From: AWTP1-13 sp033764875
Lineage (GTDB): Bacteria > Pseudomonadota > Alphaproteobacteria > Rhizobiales > Hyphomicrobiaceae
Length of the DNA stretch: 64,000 nucleotides
Reading direction: 5' to 3'
Assembly: GCA_033764875.1 (NCBI GenBank)
Contig: JANRIO010000036.1
Coordinates: 1 to 64,000 of the forward strand
This document shows, in pieces, positions 16,796 through 25,647 of this stretch. Within the stretch, counting starts at the first letter, position 1. The number at the start of each line of letters is the position of its first letter. The position numbers and the translations under genes are program-made. The notes under the pieces are model-generated. The model worked only from the letters and a program-made list of their open reading frames with translations. It did not search any database and was not told where the DNA came from.

Positions 16796-18667
16796 TTGAC
16801 CATCCAAGGCAAGAACCAGCCGGTCTTGAGACCGGGTGCGCTCGCGCTCAGCATCAAGCTCCTGCGGGAGAGGGCGCTGGAGCCGGCGCTCGCCTTCAGC
16901 ACCAAGCTCGTGCGCGAGAGGCTGCTGGACCCCACACTGGTCGAGCTGCTCCGCCGGATCGTCACCGAGTTCGGCCGGAGGGCGACACGCCAGTACATCG
17001 TCGCGTTCGCGTGCATGACCGTGGCTTCGGCCTGCACGGCGCTGAGCGCGTGGATGATGAAGGACACAATCAACAAGATCTTCGTCGACCGTGACACGGT
17101 GGCCCTGATCTGGATCCCGATTGCGGTCCTGGTCGTGTTTGGCGTGAAGGGGGCGGCGTCGTACTGGCAGGACGTCATTCTCAGCAAGATCGGCAACAGG
17201 ATCGTTGCCGAGGTGCAGGCGCGCCTGTTCGAGAAGTTCATGCGGATGGACGTCAAGTTCTTCCAGAGGAACCCGTCGAACGAGCTGATCACGCGCATCA
17301 CCTACAACGCGTCCTCCGTGCGGGACATGCTCAACCTCGTGACGCTCGGCGTTGGCCGTGATCTCATGACGCTCCTCGGGCTGATCGTGGTCATGCTCAG
17401 CCAGGACCTGGTGCTCTCGGCGATCGCGCTCATCGGCGGCCCGATATGCGTCGTGGGGGTCCGCAAGCTGGTGGAGCGCGTCAGAAAGGCGGCCCAGAGC
17501 GAGATCTCGTCCATGGCGGACATCGTCGCGCTGACGCGAGAGGCATCGCAGGGGATCAGGGTCGTCAAGGCGTTCCAGCTGGAGCCGGAGTTCGAGCGCC
17601 GGATCGGCACCGCCATCGCGGCCGTGGAGCGCCTGAACGTGCGGATGGCCACTGTCCAGGCGCGGGTGTCGCCGCTGATGGAGACGCTGGGCGGCATCGT
17701 CATCGCCCTGGTCATTCTCTATGCGGGGTGGCGGAACCTGTCGTTCGGGGATACCCCCGGGCAGTTCTTCGCCTTCATCGCCGCGCTGCTCCTGGCGGCA
17801 GAGCCCGCCAAGCGGCTCTCCAAGATCCGCCTGCAGATTGCGACCGCACAGGTCGGCGCCACCATGATCTATGACGTGCTCGACCTGCCGGAGCCGGAAA
17901 CGGACGTGACGCCGAGGCCGCCGCTGCGGGTTCAGAACGGATCCATCAGATTTGCCGGGGTCCACTTCAGCTACGAGCCGGGCAACCCGGTGCTGAAGGG
18001 CCTCGATGCGCATTTCGAAGGCGGCAAGCGGCATGCTCTTGTCGGTCCCTCGGGGGGCGGCAAGACGACGATCGTGAATCTTCTGCAACGCTTCTGGTTG
18101 CCGTCGGGGGGGCGGATCCTCATCGATGATCAGCCGATCGACAGCGTGGATGTGAAGTCGCTGCGCAGCAACGTCTCCTTCGTCAGTCAGGATGCCTTCC
18201 TGTTCGAAGGCACGATCCGCGAGAACATTCGCGCCGGTCTCGACGTCTCTGACAGGGAGATCAGGGACGCGGCCATGGCGGCGCGTGCGGACGAGTTCAT
18301 CCAGCAGCTTCCGGGTGGCTACGAGAGCCGGGTCGGAGAGCTCGGCTCGCACCTGTCCGGAGGCCAAAGGCAACGCATCTCGATCGCGCGTGCGATGCTT
18401 CGCAACTCGCCGATCATCATCCTGGACGAGCCCACGTCTGCGCTGGACAGCGAGACGGAGAAGGCGATCGAGGCGGCCACGGCCGGGCTGCTCGCGGGGC
18501 GCACCAGCATCACCATTGCACATCGCTTCGCGACAGTCCTCAAGTCGGACGCGATCCATGTCATCGAGAATGGCCGCGTGGCCGACGTGGGCACGCATGA
18601 CGAGCTTCTGGCCAGAAGCGTGCTCTACAAGCGCCTCTACGAGCTGCAGCTCGGGGCCAACGAGTGA
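16796..18667 (+). CDS. ABC exporter, membrane domain fused to ATPase (MsbA-type)
   Basis: A 623-residue half-transporter. About five to six membrane segments span residues 60-330. The ATPase has Walker A GPSGGGKTTIV, a Q-loop (FVSQDAF), signature LSGGQRQRISIARAML, Walker B IIILDEPTSALD and the switch His in IAHR. It would dimerise to flip a lipid-linked substrate. The N-terminal 60 residues carry two similar amphipathic stretches (LLRERALEP, LVRERLLDP). TTG 16796 has GGAG ten bases upstream; a GTG at 16763 has no ribosome site. The locus shows no Wzx or Wzy, so this is the evident exporter. Confidence 0.88.
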   Translation: MTIQGKNQPVLRPGALALSIKLLRERALEPALAFSTKLVRERLLDPTLVELLRRIVTEFGRRATRQYIVAFACMTVASACTALSAWMMKDTINKIFVDRDTVALIWIPIAVLVVFGVKGAASYWQDVILSKIGNRIVAEVQARLFEKFMRMDVKFFQRNPSNELITRITYNASSVRDMLNLVTLGVGRDLMTLLGLIVVMLSQDLVLSAIALIGGPICVVGVRKLVERVRKAAQSEISSMADIVALTREASQGIRVVKAFQLEPEFERRIGTAIAAVERLNVRMATVQARVSPLMETLGGIVIALVILYAGWRNLSFGDTPGQFFAFIAALLLAAEPAKRLSKIRLQIATAQVGATMIYDVLDLPEPETDVTPRPPLRVQNGSIRFAGVHFSYEPGNPVLKGLDAHFEGGKRHALVGPSGGGKTTIVNLLQRFWLPSGGRILIDDQPIDSVDVKSLRSNVSFVSQDAFLFEGTIRENIRAGLDVSDREIRDAAMAARADEFIQQLPGGYESRVGELGSHLSGGQRQRISIARAMLRNSPIIILDEPTSALDSETEKAIEAATAGLLAGRTSITIAHRFATVLKSDAIHVIENGRVADVGTHDELLARSVLYKRLYELQLGANE

Positions 18668-18695
18668 TTGGGATTGCGTGGCGGCATCTGGCTGC

Positions 18696-19376
18696 CTAGG
18701 GCGCCGTATAGTCTATGTGCCTCTTGCCGTCGTCGTCCCAGGCTTCCTTGCCGATCAGGGGGACGAAGCGGACGTCGGCGATGTCGGTGCGGCGCCAGGC
18801 GTCCGCGGCGGTGCGCGTGACGCAGAGCAGATGCTGGGCGCCGGGGTCCTTGCCGACAGGGATGACGAGGCGGCCGCCAAGGGCGAGCTGGTGCATGAGG
18901 GAGGGCGGCACCTCGGGCGCGCCGGCGGAGACGAGAATGGCATCGAAGGGCGCTTCCTCGGGCCAGCCCTGGGTGCCGTCGGCGTGGCGTACGGTGACAT
19001 TGGAACATCCGGCGCCCGCAAGGTTTGCCTTGGCGAGCTCGGCAAGGGCCGCGATACGCTCGATGGCGAATACGGTACCGGCGATCTTGGACAGCACGGC
19101 CGCGGCGTAGCCGGAGCCTGCGCCGACCTCGAGCACCTTCTCGCCGCCTTTCAGGCCGAGGGCCTCGATCATGAAGGCGACGATATAGGGCTGCGAGATG
19201 GTCTGATCCTCGCCGATGGGAAGCGGCCGGTCCTGATAGGCGCGGTGGCGCTGGGCTGCGGGGACGAACACCTCGCGCGGCACGGCACGCATGGCAGCCA
19301 GCACCAACGGGTCGCGGACGCCGCGGGAGGCGATCTGGCGCTCGACGAAATCCTCACTCCCACCGGCGGCGGCCAT
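18696..19376 (-). CDS. pcm: Protein-L-isoaspartate O-methyltransferase
   Basis: A 226-residue cytoplasmic methyltransferase. VPREVFVPAAQRHRAYQDRP and IGEDQTISQPYIVAFM match the substrate-binding start of the family, VLEVGAGSGYAAAVLS is the SAM motif I, and GGRLVIPVG is the post-motif strand. It repairs isoaspartyl residues in damaged proteins. ATG 19376 has GAGG five bases upstream; the frame also opens at TTG 19394. It is convergent with the ABC exporter, so it marks the right edge of the glycan locus. Confidence 0.92.
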   Translation of the reverse strand: MAAAGGSEDFVERQIASRGVRDPLVLAAMRAVPREVFVPAAQRHRAYQDRPLPIGEDQTISQPYIVAFMIEALGLKGGEKVLEVGAGSGYAAAVLSKIAGTVFAIERIAALAELAKANLAGAGCSNVTVRHADGTQGWPEEAPFDAILVSAGAPEVPPSLMHQLALGGRLVIPVGKDPGAQHLLCVTRTAADAWRRTDIADVRFVPLIGKEAWDDDGKRHIDYTAP

Positions 19377-19492
19377 GGCGTCCTCGCGCTGCAAGCCTTG
19401 GAGAAGATCCTTCGCGCTGGTGCCAGTGGAGCATGCGCCAAGCCGGGAGATCCTTGATCGGGGTCAAGCCGGACAGTCGGCAACGACAAGCG

Positions 19493-19518
19493 CGAGGCCC
19501 CGGCATGCCGGGGCCTCG
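19493..19518 (-). terminator. Perfect 26-base palindrome, likely terminator
   Basis: CGAGGCCCCGGCA pairs exactly with the following TGCCGGGGCCTCG, giving a very stable GC hairpin. It lies 22 bases past the stop of the minus-strand membrane protein gene at 19540. There is no clear T tract, so it is either a GC-only terminator or a structural element. Confidence 0.6.
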
Positions 19519-19539
19519 CAGGGGGCTGTACCGGCCAGG

Positions 19540-19833
19540 CTACTGGGGCGTTGCCGGGGCGCCAGGCGCGGCATTGGGTGGCGTCGTCGTCTTCGGCGCC
19601 GGTGCCACGTTGGGCGGCGAGGTGTTGCTCGGCGAGGTGTTGGTCGGGGCCTGTGCGCTCGGATTGAGCGAGGAGGGAGCGGTCTCGGCACCGGTGTACA
19701 TGTTGTAGGCGAGCAGGCCTACGAGGAGCAGAAAGACCACGCCCAGGATCGTGGGGAGCATACCCGTGGCCGCGCCGCGGGTGCCCGTGCGGGGAGGGCG
19801 GGGCTGAGCGTTGGGATCTCGCTGATAGCTCAC
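19540..19833 (-). CDS. Small single-pass membrane protein, function unknown
   Basis: A 97-residue product starting at GTG 19833, which has GGAG about eight bases upstream. Residues 1-25 are polar and Pro/Arg-rich. One membrane helix (LPTILGVVFLLLVGLLAY) follows, then a tail of Pro, Ala, Thr, Ser and Asn that would lie in the periplasm. I do not recognise a family. The longer open frame upstream is unlikely to be translated because it lacks protein-like character. It sits between pcm and the dehydrogenase gene, both on the same strand. Confidence 0.6.
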   Translation of the reverse strand: MSYQRDPNAQPRPPRTGTRGAATGMLPTILGVVFLLLVGLLAYNMYTGAETAPSSLNPSAQAPTNTSPSNTSPPNVAPAPKTTTPPNAAPGAPATPQ

Positions 19834-20018
19834 GTTCGGTCTCCATTGGCTACGTCGTGCGATATCAACACGCGGCCAGCCGCAGGGGTTCCGACTCCCG
19901 GCGTGAGCGTGGGCTTGGGTCCCGGCCGTCAAGCCGATGCTCGACGGATCTACTGGGGCGGTGCTCGGACACCTGGGCGAGACACGCTCGAGCAACGGCC
20001 GAGGCGCGCTTCCCGCTC

Positions 20019-21002
20019 TCAGACGATGCCGTTGCGCAGGGTCGCGCTGCCGTCCTGGGCCAGGCGAGCGAGGTTGTCGAGCAAAAGGTCGATGACGTTA
20101 TCCTCGTACGCCCGGGTCTCGCCCGCCGTATGCGGCGTGATCAGCGCATTCTCGAAGCGCCAGAGCGGGGAGGCGGGGGAAAGTGGCTCCTCCGCCGTGA
20201 CGTCGATGCCGGCCGCCGCAATGCGCTTGTGCTGCAACGCCTCGATCAGGGCCGGCTCGTCGACGACGGCGCCGCGGGCGACGTTGACGAGCACGGCCGA
20301 AGGCTTCATGGCGGCAAAGGCCGCGGCGCCGATGAGGCCGGTGGTCTCGGGCGTCAGGGGGCAGGTGAGGACGACGACGTCCGCCTGCGGCAGCAGGGCT
20401 TGGAGATCCGAGATGGGGCTGACGGCATCGGCCGGTCCGGGATCGGCCCCGGGGTTGCGGCGCACGCCGATGACGCGCATGTCGAAAGCGCGGGCGAGCC
20501 TGGCCAGGCGCTGGCCGATGCGGCCGTAGCCCACGATCAGCATGGTCTTGCCGGCGCTCTCGTCCTCGCGGGCGCCGATGTCGGAGATCATGCCGCGCCA
20601 GATCTGCCGCTGCTGGTTGTCGCGGCCGGTGTGGATGAGCCGCTTGAGAGCCAGCATCAGCGCCATGGCGTGCTCGGCGACGGCCACCTCGTTGGCGCCC
20701 TGGGCGCTGGCAAGGCGGACGCCGGCGGCGCGGAAGCGCGGCTGGTCGTACTGATTGATGCCGGCGCTGACGGACTGCACGAACCTGAGCCGCGGCGAGG
20801 CCTCCAGGATATCGTTGCGCCACAGCCCGGAGACGACGATCACATCGGCCTCGGCGGCGCGCGCCACGAGATCCGGCGCGGTCGTCACCGCGAAATGGGC
20901 AAGGCCCGTGTTGCGCAGGGCGAAGCGGGGCGCCAGCTGGTAGGCCTGGTGGGCGAAGCAGATGTTGAGATCACGGGCGGCGGGAAACGGCCTGGCGGTC
21001 AT
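20019..21002 (-). CDS. D-isomer-specific 2-hydroxyacid dehydrogenase
   Basis: A 327-residue NAD(P)-dependent enzyme reducing a 2-keto acid to a D-2-hydroxy acid or the reverse. GYGRIGQRLARLARAFDMRV is the nucleotide-binding fold. The catalytic triad is visible: Arg in VNVARGAVVDE, Glu in DVTAEEPL and His in ITPHTAGE. AGGAG lies eight bases before ATG 21002. It follows the M81 peptidase gene by 17 bases, so the two are likely co-transcribed and may act in one catabolic path. The substrate is unknown. Confidence 0.88.
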   Translation of the reverse strand: MTARPFPAARDLNICFAHQAYQLAPRFALRNTGLAHFAVTTAPDLVARAAEADVIVVSGLWRNDILEASPRLRFVQSVSAGINQYDQPRFRAAGVRLASAQGANEVAVAEHAMALMLALKRLIHTGRDNQQRQIWRGMISDIGAREDESAGKTMLIVGYGRIGQRLARLARAFDMRVIGVRRNPGADPGPADAVSPISDLQALLPQADVVVLTCPLTPETTGLIGAAAFAAMKPSAVLVNVARGAVVDEPALIEALQHKRIAAAGIDVTAEEPLSPASPLWRFENALITPHTAGETRAYEDNVIDLLLDNLARLAQDGSATLRNGIV

Positions 21003-21019
21003 GGAAGGGCTCCTGTCCG

Positions 21020-22495
21020 TCAGCGAGTGTTGCGGCCGGTGAAGGGATCGGCGACGCGCGGCCAGTAGGGCGTAGCGAGCTTGCTGTAGGGGATCGCTGC
21101 GAAGTCCGGGCCGACGGCGCCGTGGGCCGACACGTAGCGCACCTCGGCGGCGATGGGCGCGAAGGCGGCGTAGAAATGCTGCATGGACTTCACCACGACC
21201 AGCTTCTTGTCGTCGAGACGGCAGCCCAGCCCCGTGAAGCCCTCGGGCGAGAACGTCTGCTGGCGGGTGCTGACGAGGATGATGTGGATGCCGTCGGCCT
21301 CCACCCAGGCGCTGGGCCCGAGCCGCTCGCGGCCGCCGCTCAGGCCCTGCTGGCGGTGATCGGCGGAGAGGCCGCGCACGGTGACGCGCAGATCGACGGG
21401 ATCGCCGGAGGCCGGGCCCATCTTGCCGCCGATGCGCAGGTCGAAGGTGGCCCCGAGGCCCGCCTCGTTGCAGAGCTGGGCGGCAATGGGATCCCAGTAG
21501 AGCCCCGTGGCGACGTCGCGCACGCGGCGCTCGACCAGGCGCCTGAGGACGGAGGTGCTGTCGCTGGCAGCGCCGGCGCCGGCGTTGTCGGCAACGTCGG
21601 CAAGGACGATGGGCTTGCCGGCCGAGGTGGCCGAGGCCCTGTCGATGGCCGCGTCGATGCTGTCGTAGGCCGTTGCCGTCCGCTCGCGCATGTCCCAGAT
21701 CTCGCGGCCGAGCTCGGCCGCAAGGCGCTCGGCCTTGGCCATGTCGGCATCGGCCACCACCAGCACCTTGGCGCCGACGTCGGCGACGTCGCCCCAGGGA
21801 AAGCCGTGCCCGAAGGACACGGACAGGATGCCGTCCCTGCCCTCGAGGTCCTGCATGCGGCGCACGAAGCTGCGCATGGGCTCCTCCGGCGTGCGCCAGA
21901 GGCTGATCATGCGGCAGTCGTGGTAGGCCATGACGGGCCTGACGTCGCCTTTCGCCGCGGCAACGGTCAGCGGGTAGAGCTCGCGGGCGCGCTCGGCGAC
22001 GTCGGTGTGCGGGTACTCCTTGAAGATCACCATGACGTCGGAGTTGGTGCGCATCTCCTCGGTCAGGTGACAGTGCAAGTCGAGCTCGACGCCGATCTTG
22101 GCGCTTGCGCCGACCACGCGGCGCACGTGGGCGATGGTGTCGCCCTCGCAGTCGTCGTAGCCGTGCGCGATCATGGCGCCGTGCATGAACAGCAGCACGA
22201 CGTCGACGGGCATGGCGGCCTCGAGGTCGGCGATCAGGGTGTCGCGCAGATCCTCGTAGACGGACTTGAGCGTCAGGCCGGCCGGCTGGGCGAAGGTGGC
22301 GATGCTCTCGACGATGGTGTGGCCGTCGGCCTCGCCCAGCCGCCGCCACTCGATGAGAGGGATATTGCCGAGGCGGGGCGGGTGCCGGCTGCCGTCGCCG
22401 CGGAAGAACTCGCGCTCGCGAAAGGCTGCGTGGCCTGTGGGGATGGGAGAAAAGGAGTTGGTCTCGGTGGCCAGGGTGGCCATAAAGATCTTCAC
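21020..22495 (-). CDS. M81-family metallopeptidase (MlrC/microcystinase C family)
   Basis: A 491-residue protein beginning with the family N-terminus KIFMATLATETNSFSP. DVVLLFMHGAMIAHGYDDCEGD, VGVELDLHCHLT and VFKEYPHTD carry the His, Asp and Glu residues expected to bind zinc. MlrC cleaves linear microcystin in sphingomonads, but the family is broad and most members act on unknown small peptides or amides. The start is GTG 22495 with AAGG upstream; it restores the usual M-K-I-F opening. It is divergent from the SDR gene at 22619, across a 123-base shared promoter region. Confidence 0.85.
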   Translation of the reverse strand: MKIFMATLATETNSFSPIPTGHAAFREREFFRGDGSRHPPRLGNIPLIEWRRLGEADGHTIVESIATFAQPAGLTLKSVYEDLRDTLIADLEAAMPVDVVLLFMHGAMIAHGYDDCEGDTIAHVRRVVGASAKIGVELDLHCHLTEEMRTNSDVMVIFKEYPHTDVAERARELYPLTVAAAKGDVRPVMAYHDCRMISLWRTPEEPMRSFVRRMQDLEGRDGILSVSFGHGFPWGDVADVGAKVLVVADADMAKAERLAAELGREIWDMRERTATAYDSIDAAIDRASATSAGKPIVLADVADNAGAGAASDSTSVLRRLVERRVRDVATGLYWDPIAAQLCNEAGLGATFDLRIGGKMGPASGDPVDLRVTVRGLSADHRQQGLSGGRERLGPSAWVEADGIHIILVSTRQQTFSPEGFTGLGCRLDDKKLVVVKSMQHFYAAFAPIAAEVRYVSAHGAVGPDFAAIPYSKLATPYWPRVADPFTGRNTR

Positions 22496-22618
22496 GGGGG
22501 GCGGCCTTTTCGCAGGAGACGGGCGGAGGGTGCGCCGAAGTTCACTGGCTCGGGAGACGGATGTCAATCGGGTGCAGTGCCCCAAGGGGCGAAGCCCATC
22601 GGACCAGGAGAGGGTGGC

Positions 22619-23353
22619 ATGCGCGATCTCGACTTCACGGGCCGGACCATCCTGGTGGTCGGCGGCTCGAGCGGCATCGGCAACGGCATCGCGCGCGGTT
22701 TTGCCGAGCGCGGGGGTGAGGTCACCGTCACCGGCACGCGGGCCTCGGCCGGGGACTACACGGGCGAGGCGGGCAGCGATCTCGACGGGCTCGGCTATCT
22801 GCAACTCGATGTCACGGCTGCGGGGGCGATCGAGAGGCTGAGCGTCCCCTTCAGCCGGCTCGACGTGCTCGTGCTGTCGCAGGGTACGGTGCTGTACAAG
22901 CGCGGCGAGTTCGATCCGGTCGGCTTCCGCCGGGTGGTGGAGGTCAACCTCGCCAGCCTGATGGACTGTGCGCTGCGCTTTCACGGCGCGCTGAAGGCGG
23001 CCCGGGGGGCGCTGATCGTGGTCAGCTCGACGGCGGGCTTCCACGCGACCAAGGGCAACCCCGCCTACAATGCCTCGAAGGCGGGCGCGGTCGGGCTGAC
23101 GCGCACGCTGGCGCAGGCGTGGGCCGAGGACGGCATCCGCGTCAACGGTATCGCGCCCGGGCTCGTCGACAGCAAGCTGACGAAGGTGACGACGGGCCAC
23201 GCGCGCCGCCTCGAGGCCGCGCTCGAGAGGATCCCGCTGCACCGGCTGGGAACGCCGCAGGACATGGCAGGGGCTGCCCTGTTTCTGGCCTCGCCTCTCG
23301 CCGCCTACGTGATCGGTCAGACGCTGATCGTCGACGGCGGGCTGATCCTGTAA
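22619..23353 (+). CDS. Short-chain dehydrogenase/reductase
   Basis: A 244-residue classical SDR. VVGGSSGIGNGIARGFAERG is the cofactor-binding TGxxxGIG region with Gly instead of Thr. VVSSTAGFHATKG has the catalytic Ser, and YNASKAGAVGLTR the Tyr-x3-Lys. VNGIAPGLVDSKLTK is the substrate-loop block. It oxidises or reduces an alcohol/ketone, probably in the catabolic path of its neighbours. GGAGAGGG precedes the ATG. It is followed by the M20 hydrolase gene after 76 bases. Confidence 0.88.
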   Translation: MRDLDFTGRTILVVGGSSGIGNGIARGFAERGGEVTVTGTRASAGDYTGEAGSDLDGLGYLQLDVTAAGAIERLSVPFSRLDVLVLSQGTVLYKRGEFDPVGFRRVVEVNLASLMDCALRFHGALKAARGALIVVSSTAGFHATKGNPAYNASKAGAVGLTRTLAQAWAEDGIRVNGIAPGLVDSKLTKVTTGHARRLEAALERIPLHRLGTPQDMAGAALFLASPLAAYVIGQTLIVDGGLIL

Positions 23354-23429
23354 GGAGCGGCAAAAGGGGCCCTCCCCAGGCGCGGGCGATCTCGGGCAAG
23401 GTGGCGAGAGCGGCAACAGGGCGGCAAAC

Positions 23430-24668
23430 ATGCGCAGCAATCTCTCCGTGAACATCGACAGGCTGTGGGCTGCGATCGCGGCCTCCGCCGAGATCGGCAA
23501 GGGACCGAAGGGCGGCCTGCAGCGGCTGGCGCTCGGCGACGACGACAGGGCCATGCGGGACCGCTTCGCCGGCTGGGCGCGCGAGAGCGGCTACGGGCTC
23601 AAGGTCGACGCGCTCGGCAACATGTTCGTGCGCCGGGAAGGCAGCGACCCGGCGCTGGCGCCGGTGCTGATCGGCAGCCACCTCGATACGCAGGCGGCCG
23701 GCGGGCGCTTCGACGGCATCCTCGGCGTGCTCGGCGGGCTCGAGGTGCTGCGCACGCTCGACGACCACGGCATCGCCACCAAGCGCGCCGTCGAGGTGGT
23801 GAACTGGAGCAACGAGGAAGGGGCGCGCTTCTATCCGCCGATGATGGCCTCGCTCGCCTTCTCGGGGCAGGCGGCGGTTGCGTGGGCGCAGGACCGTACG
23901 GACAAGGCGGGCGTGCGCTTCGGCGACGAGCTTGCGCGCATCGGCTACGCGGGCGCGGAGCCGGTCGGCGGGCGGGCGCTCGACGCCTACTTCGAGCTGC
24001 ACATTGAGCAGGGGCCGCGGCTCGACGCGGCGGGTGTCCGCGTGGGCGTCGTCACGGGCGGGTTTCCGACGCGCGGCATGCGCATCGAGATCACGGGCGA
24101 GACGGCGCACGTGGGGCCGACGGCGATGGCGCGGCGGCACAACGCGCTGGTCGCCGCCGCGCACGTGGCGGTCGCCATCGACGAGATCGGATGGCGCTAC
24201 GCGCACGCCGAGGGCAAGACGACGGCGGCGCGCCTCGACCTGTGGCCGAACCTGCCGGGCATCATCTCGGAGCGGGCGACGCTGTTCTGCGACCTGCGTC
24301 ATCCCGATGCCGGGGGGCTCGAGCAGATGGTGGCCGACATCGAGACGGCGCTGCCAGACTGCGCCCGGCGCGGGCGCTGCCGCGTCGAGATCGCCGAGCG
24401 CTGGGGCTTCGGGGTGATGGGCTTCGATGCCGGGCTGATCGACCTGATCCGGCAGGCGGCGGCCGAGCTCGGCGAGCCGACCATGGACCTGCGCTCGGAG
24501 GCCGGCCACGACAGCTACAACATGGCCGCGGTCTGCCCGACGGCGATGATCTTCACGCCGTGCACCGGCGGCATCAGCCACAACGAGGCCGAGGACACCA
24601 TGCCCGAGGCGACGCTGCCGGGCGTCAACGTGCTGCTGCGGGCCGTGATCGCGCGCGCCAACCGCTGA
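23430..24668 (+). CDS. M20-family amidohydrolase, N-carbamoyl-L-amino-acid hydrolase / allantoate amidohydrolase type
   Basis: A 412-residue enzyme of the length expected for AmaB/HyuC/AllC proteins. Zinc ligands are visible: H84 and D86 in GSHLDTQ, D95, E129/E130 in SNEEG, His in FELHIEQGP near 195, and His in SHNEAED near 386. The dimerisation domain holds the substrate-binding GETAHVGPTAM. It hydrolyses a carbamoyl or ureido amide, giving a free amino acid, CO2 and ammonia. The exact substrate is not clear. It is probably co-transcribed with the SDR gene. Confidence 0.87.
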   Translation: MRSNLSVNIDRLWAAIAASAEIGKGPKGGLQRLALGDDDRAMRDRFAGWARESGYGLKVDALGNMFVRREGSDPALAPVLIGSHLDTQAAGGRFDGILGVLGGLEVLRTLDDHGIATKRAVEVVNWSNEEGARFYPPMMASLAFSGQAAVAWAQDRTDKAGVRFGDELARIGYAGAEPVGGRALDAYFELHIEQGPRLDAAGVRVGVVTGGFPTRGMRIEITGETAHVGPTAMARRHNALVAAAHVAVAIDEIGWRYAHAEGKTTAARLDLWPNLPGIISERATLFCDLRHPDAGGLEQMVADIETALPDCARRGRCRVEIAERWGFGVMGFDAGLIDLIRQAAAELGEPTMDLRSEAGHDSYNMAAVCPTAMIFTPCTGGISHNEAEDTMPEATLPGVNVLLRAVIARANR

Positions 24669-24741
24669 GGCGTGCCCCCCGCGTGGGTGCGGCGTTGCCA
24701 CAAGGGGCTGGACCGCTGCCTCAATTCGCCACATCCTGGCG

Positions 24742-24848
24742 CTAGTGTGCTGCCTCGCAATTGCCGACCAACATCGCCGCTGGGCACGTAGTCGGCAATT
24801 GCGAGACCAGCACCACACTAAGCATTGGTGCGGATCAGGACACTAGGT
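24742..24848. repeat. 107-base dispersed palindromic repeat, copy 1 (MITE-like)
   Basis: Terminal inverted bases CTAGTGT at 24742 and ACACTAG at 24840 enclose a perfect 15-base hairpin: CTCGCAATTGCCGAC at 24754 pairs with GTCGGCAATTGCGAG at 24791. The same element, of equal length and mostly identical, occurs at 62556-62662. It codes for nothing and lies between the M20 gene and the M15-like gene. This copy is the better preserved. Confidence 0.85.
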
Positions 24849-24914
24849 GGATCCGTCAGGCGAGGCGATCGGGGGCTGGGGCCCCTTGTCGCCCCAGTGC
24901 GGGGGGGCACGCGA

Positions 24915-25592
24915 TTGAAGCCCGTTTCTATAAGCTTCTGCTGCGCCGTTGTTTTCCTCATTCTGTCAGCGCACGCGACGGGTGCGGCCGAACGTGCGCG
25001 GTTCAAGCCCGAGAGCGCGGAGGGCCAGGCGCTGGCCTATCTCAAGTCGCTGTCGCGCGAGTGGTCGGGCACCTCCGACCACGACTGTCACACCTACGAG
25101 GACAAGAACCTGGAGGCGCTGCAGCCGGCATTCATCGTGGCGTCGGCGGCGTTCCTGAAGGCCTTCGTGACGACGCACGGGGCGGTGACGATCACGTCGG
25201 CCTACCGCTCGGTCGACGAGCAGGTGTGCGTCTGCTTCGGAGAGAAGGGGCCGTGCGCTGGCAAGCCCGTCACCATCATGACGAGGGCCGGCCCGCAGGT
25301 GATCAAGCCGATGGGCATCTCGCGGCACCAGATGGGCGTCGCCATGGACGTCAGGCCAGGGGCTGGCACGGAGGCCGAGTTCCTGTGCATGCAGGAGTTT
25401 GCACGGCTCAACCCGCAGCTCGGTGTCACCTTCCCGATCGGGCGCATGGACCTGCCGCACATGGAGCTTGCCGGGTCGCGCGGGCCTGCCTTGCGGCTGG
25501 CCTCGATCGCGCCGCCGGGGGCGGCCGCCGCCAGCAGGATCACGCCGTGCAAGACGATGGGGGCGATGCTCACCTTCGAGGTGCTCGATTGA
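24915..25592 (+). CDS. Exported M15-like (VanY/D-Ala-D-Ala carboxypeptidase) protein
   Basis: A 225-residue product. Residues 1-28 form a signal peptide (hydrophobic AVVFLILSAHA, cleavage near ATGA-AER). SAYRS, then SRHQMGVAMDV, then DLPHMEL match the SxHxxGxAxD and final-His zinc motifs of M15 peptidases, which trim peptidoglycan stem peptides. The spacing is unusual and there is a Cys-rich insert (CVCFGEKGPC), so catalytic activity is inferred. Start choice is weak: TTG 24915 places Met-Lys before the hydrophobic core; another TTG at 24825 would start inside the repeat element. Confidence 0.6.
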   Translation: MKPVSISFCCAVVFLILSAHATGAAERARFKPESAEGQALAYLKSLSREWSGTSDHDCHTYEDKNLEALQPAFIVASAAFLKAFVTTHGAVTITSAYRSVDEQVCVCFGEKGPCAGKPVTIMTRAGPQVIKPMGISRHQMGVAMDVRPGAGTEAEFLCMQEFARLNPQLGVTFPIGRMDLPHMELAGSRGPALRLASIAPPGAAAASRITPCKTMGAMLTFEVLD

Positions 25593-25647
25593 CGAGCGGG
25601 GGCGGCTCGTATTCCCTCGGCGGGCGAACCAACGGGGGTGTGCCGCC

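Noticed and set aside
1..18700. A mobile element or genomic island border around the glycan locus
   Set aside because: No integrase, transposase, tRNA or direct-repeat boundary is visible, although lower GC content in parts is suggestive.
19291..20529. A 412-codon plus-strand open frame across pcm and the dehydrogenase gene
   Set aside because: The translation is Arg/Ala/Ser-rich with no motif, and three good minus-strand genes explain the stretch.
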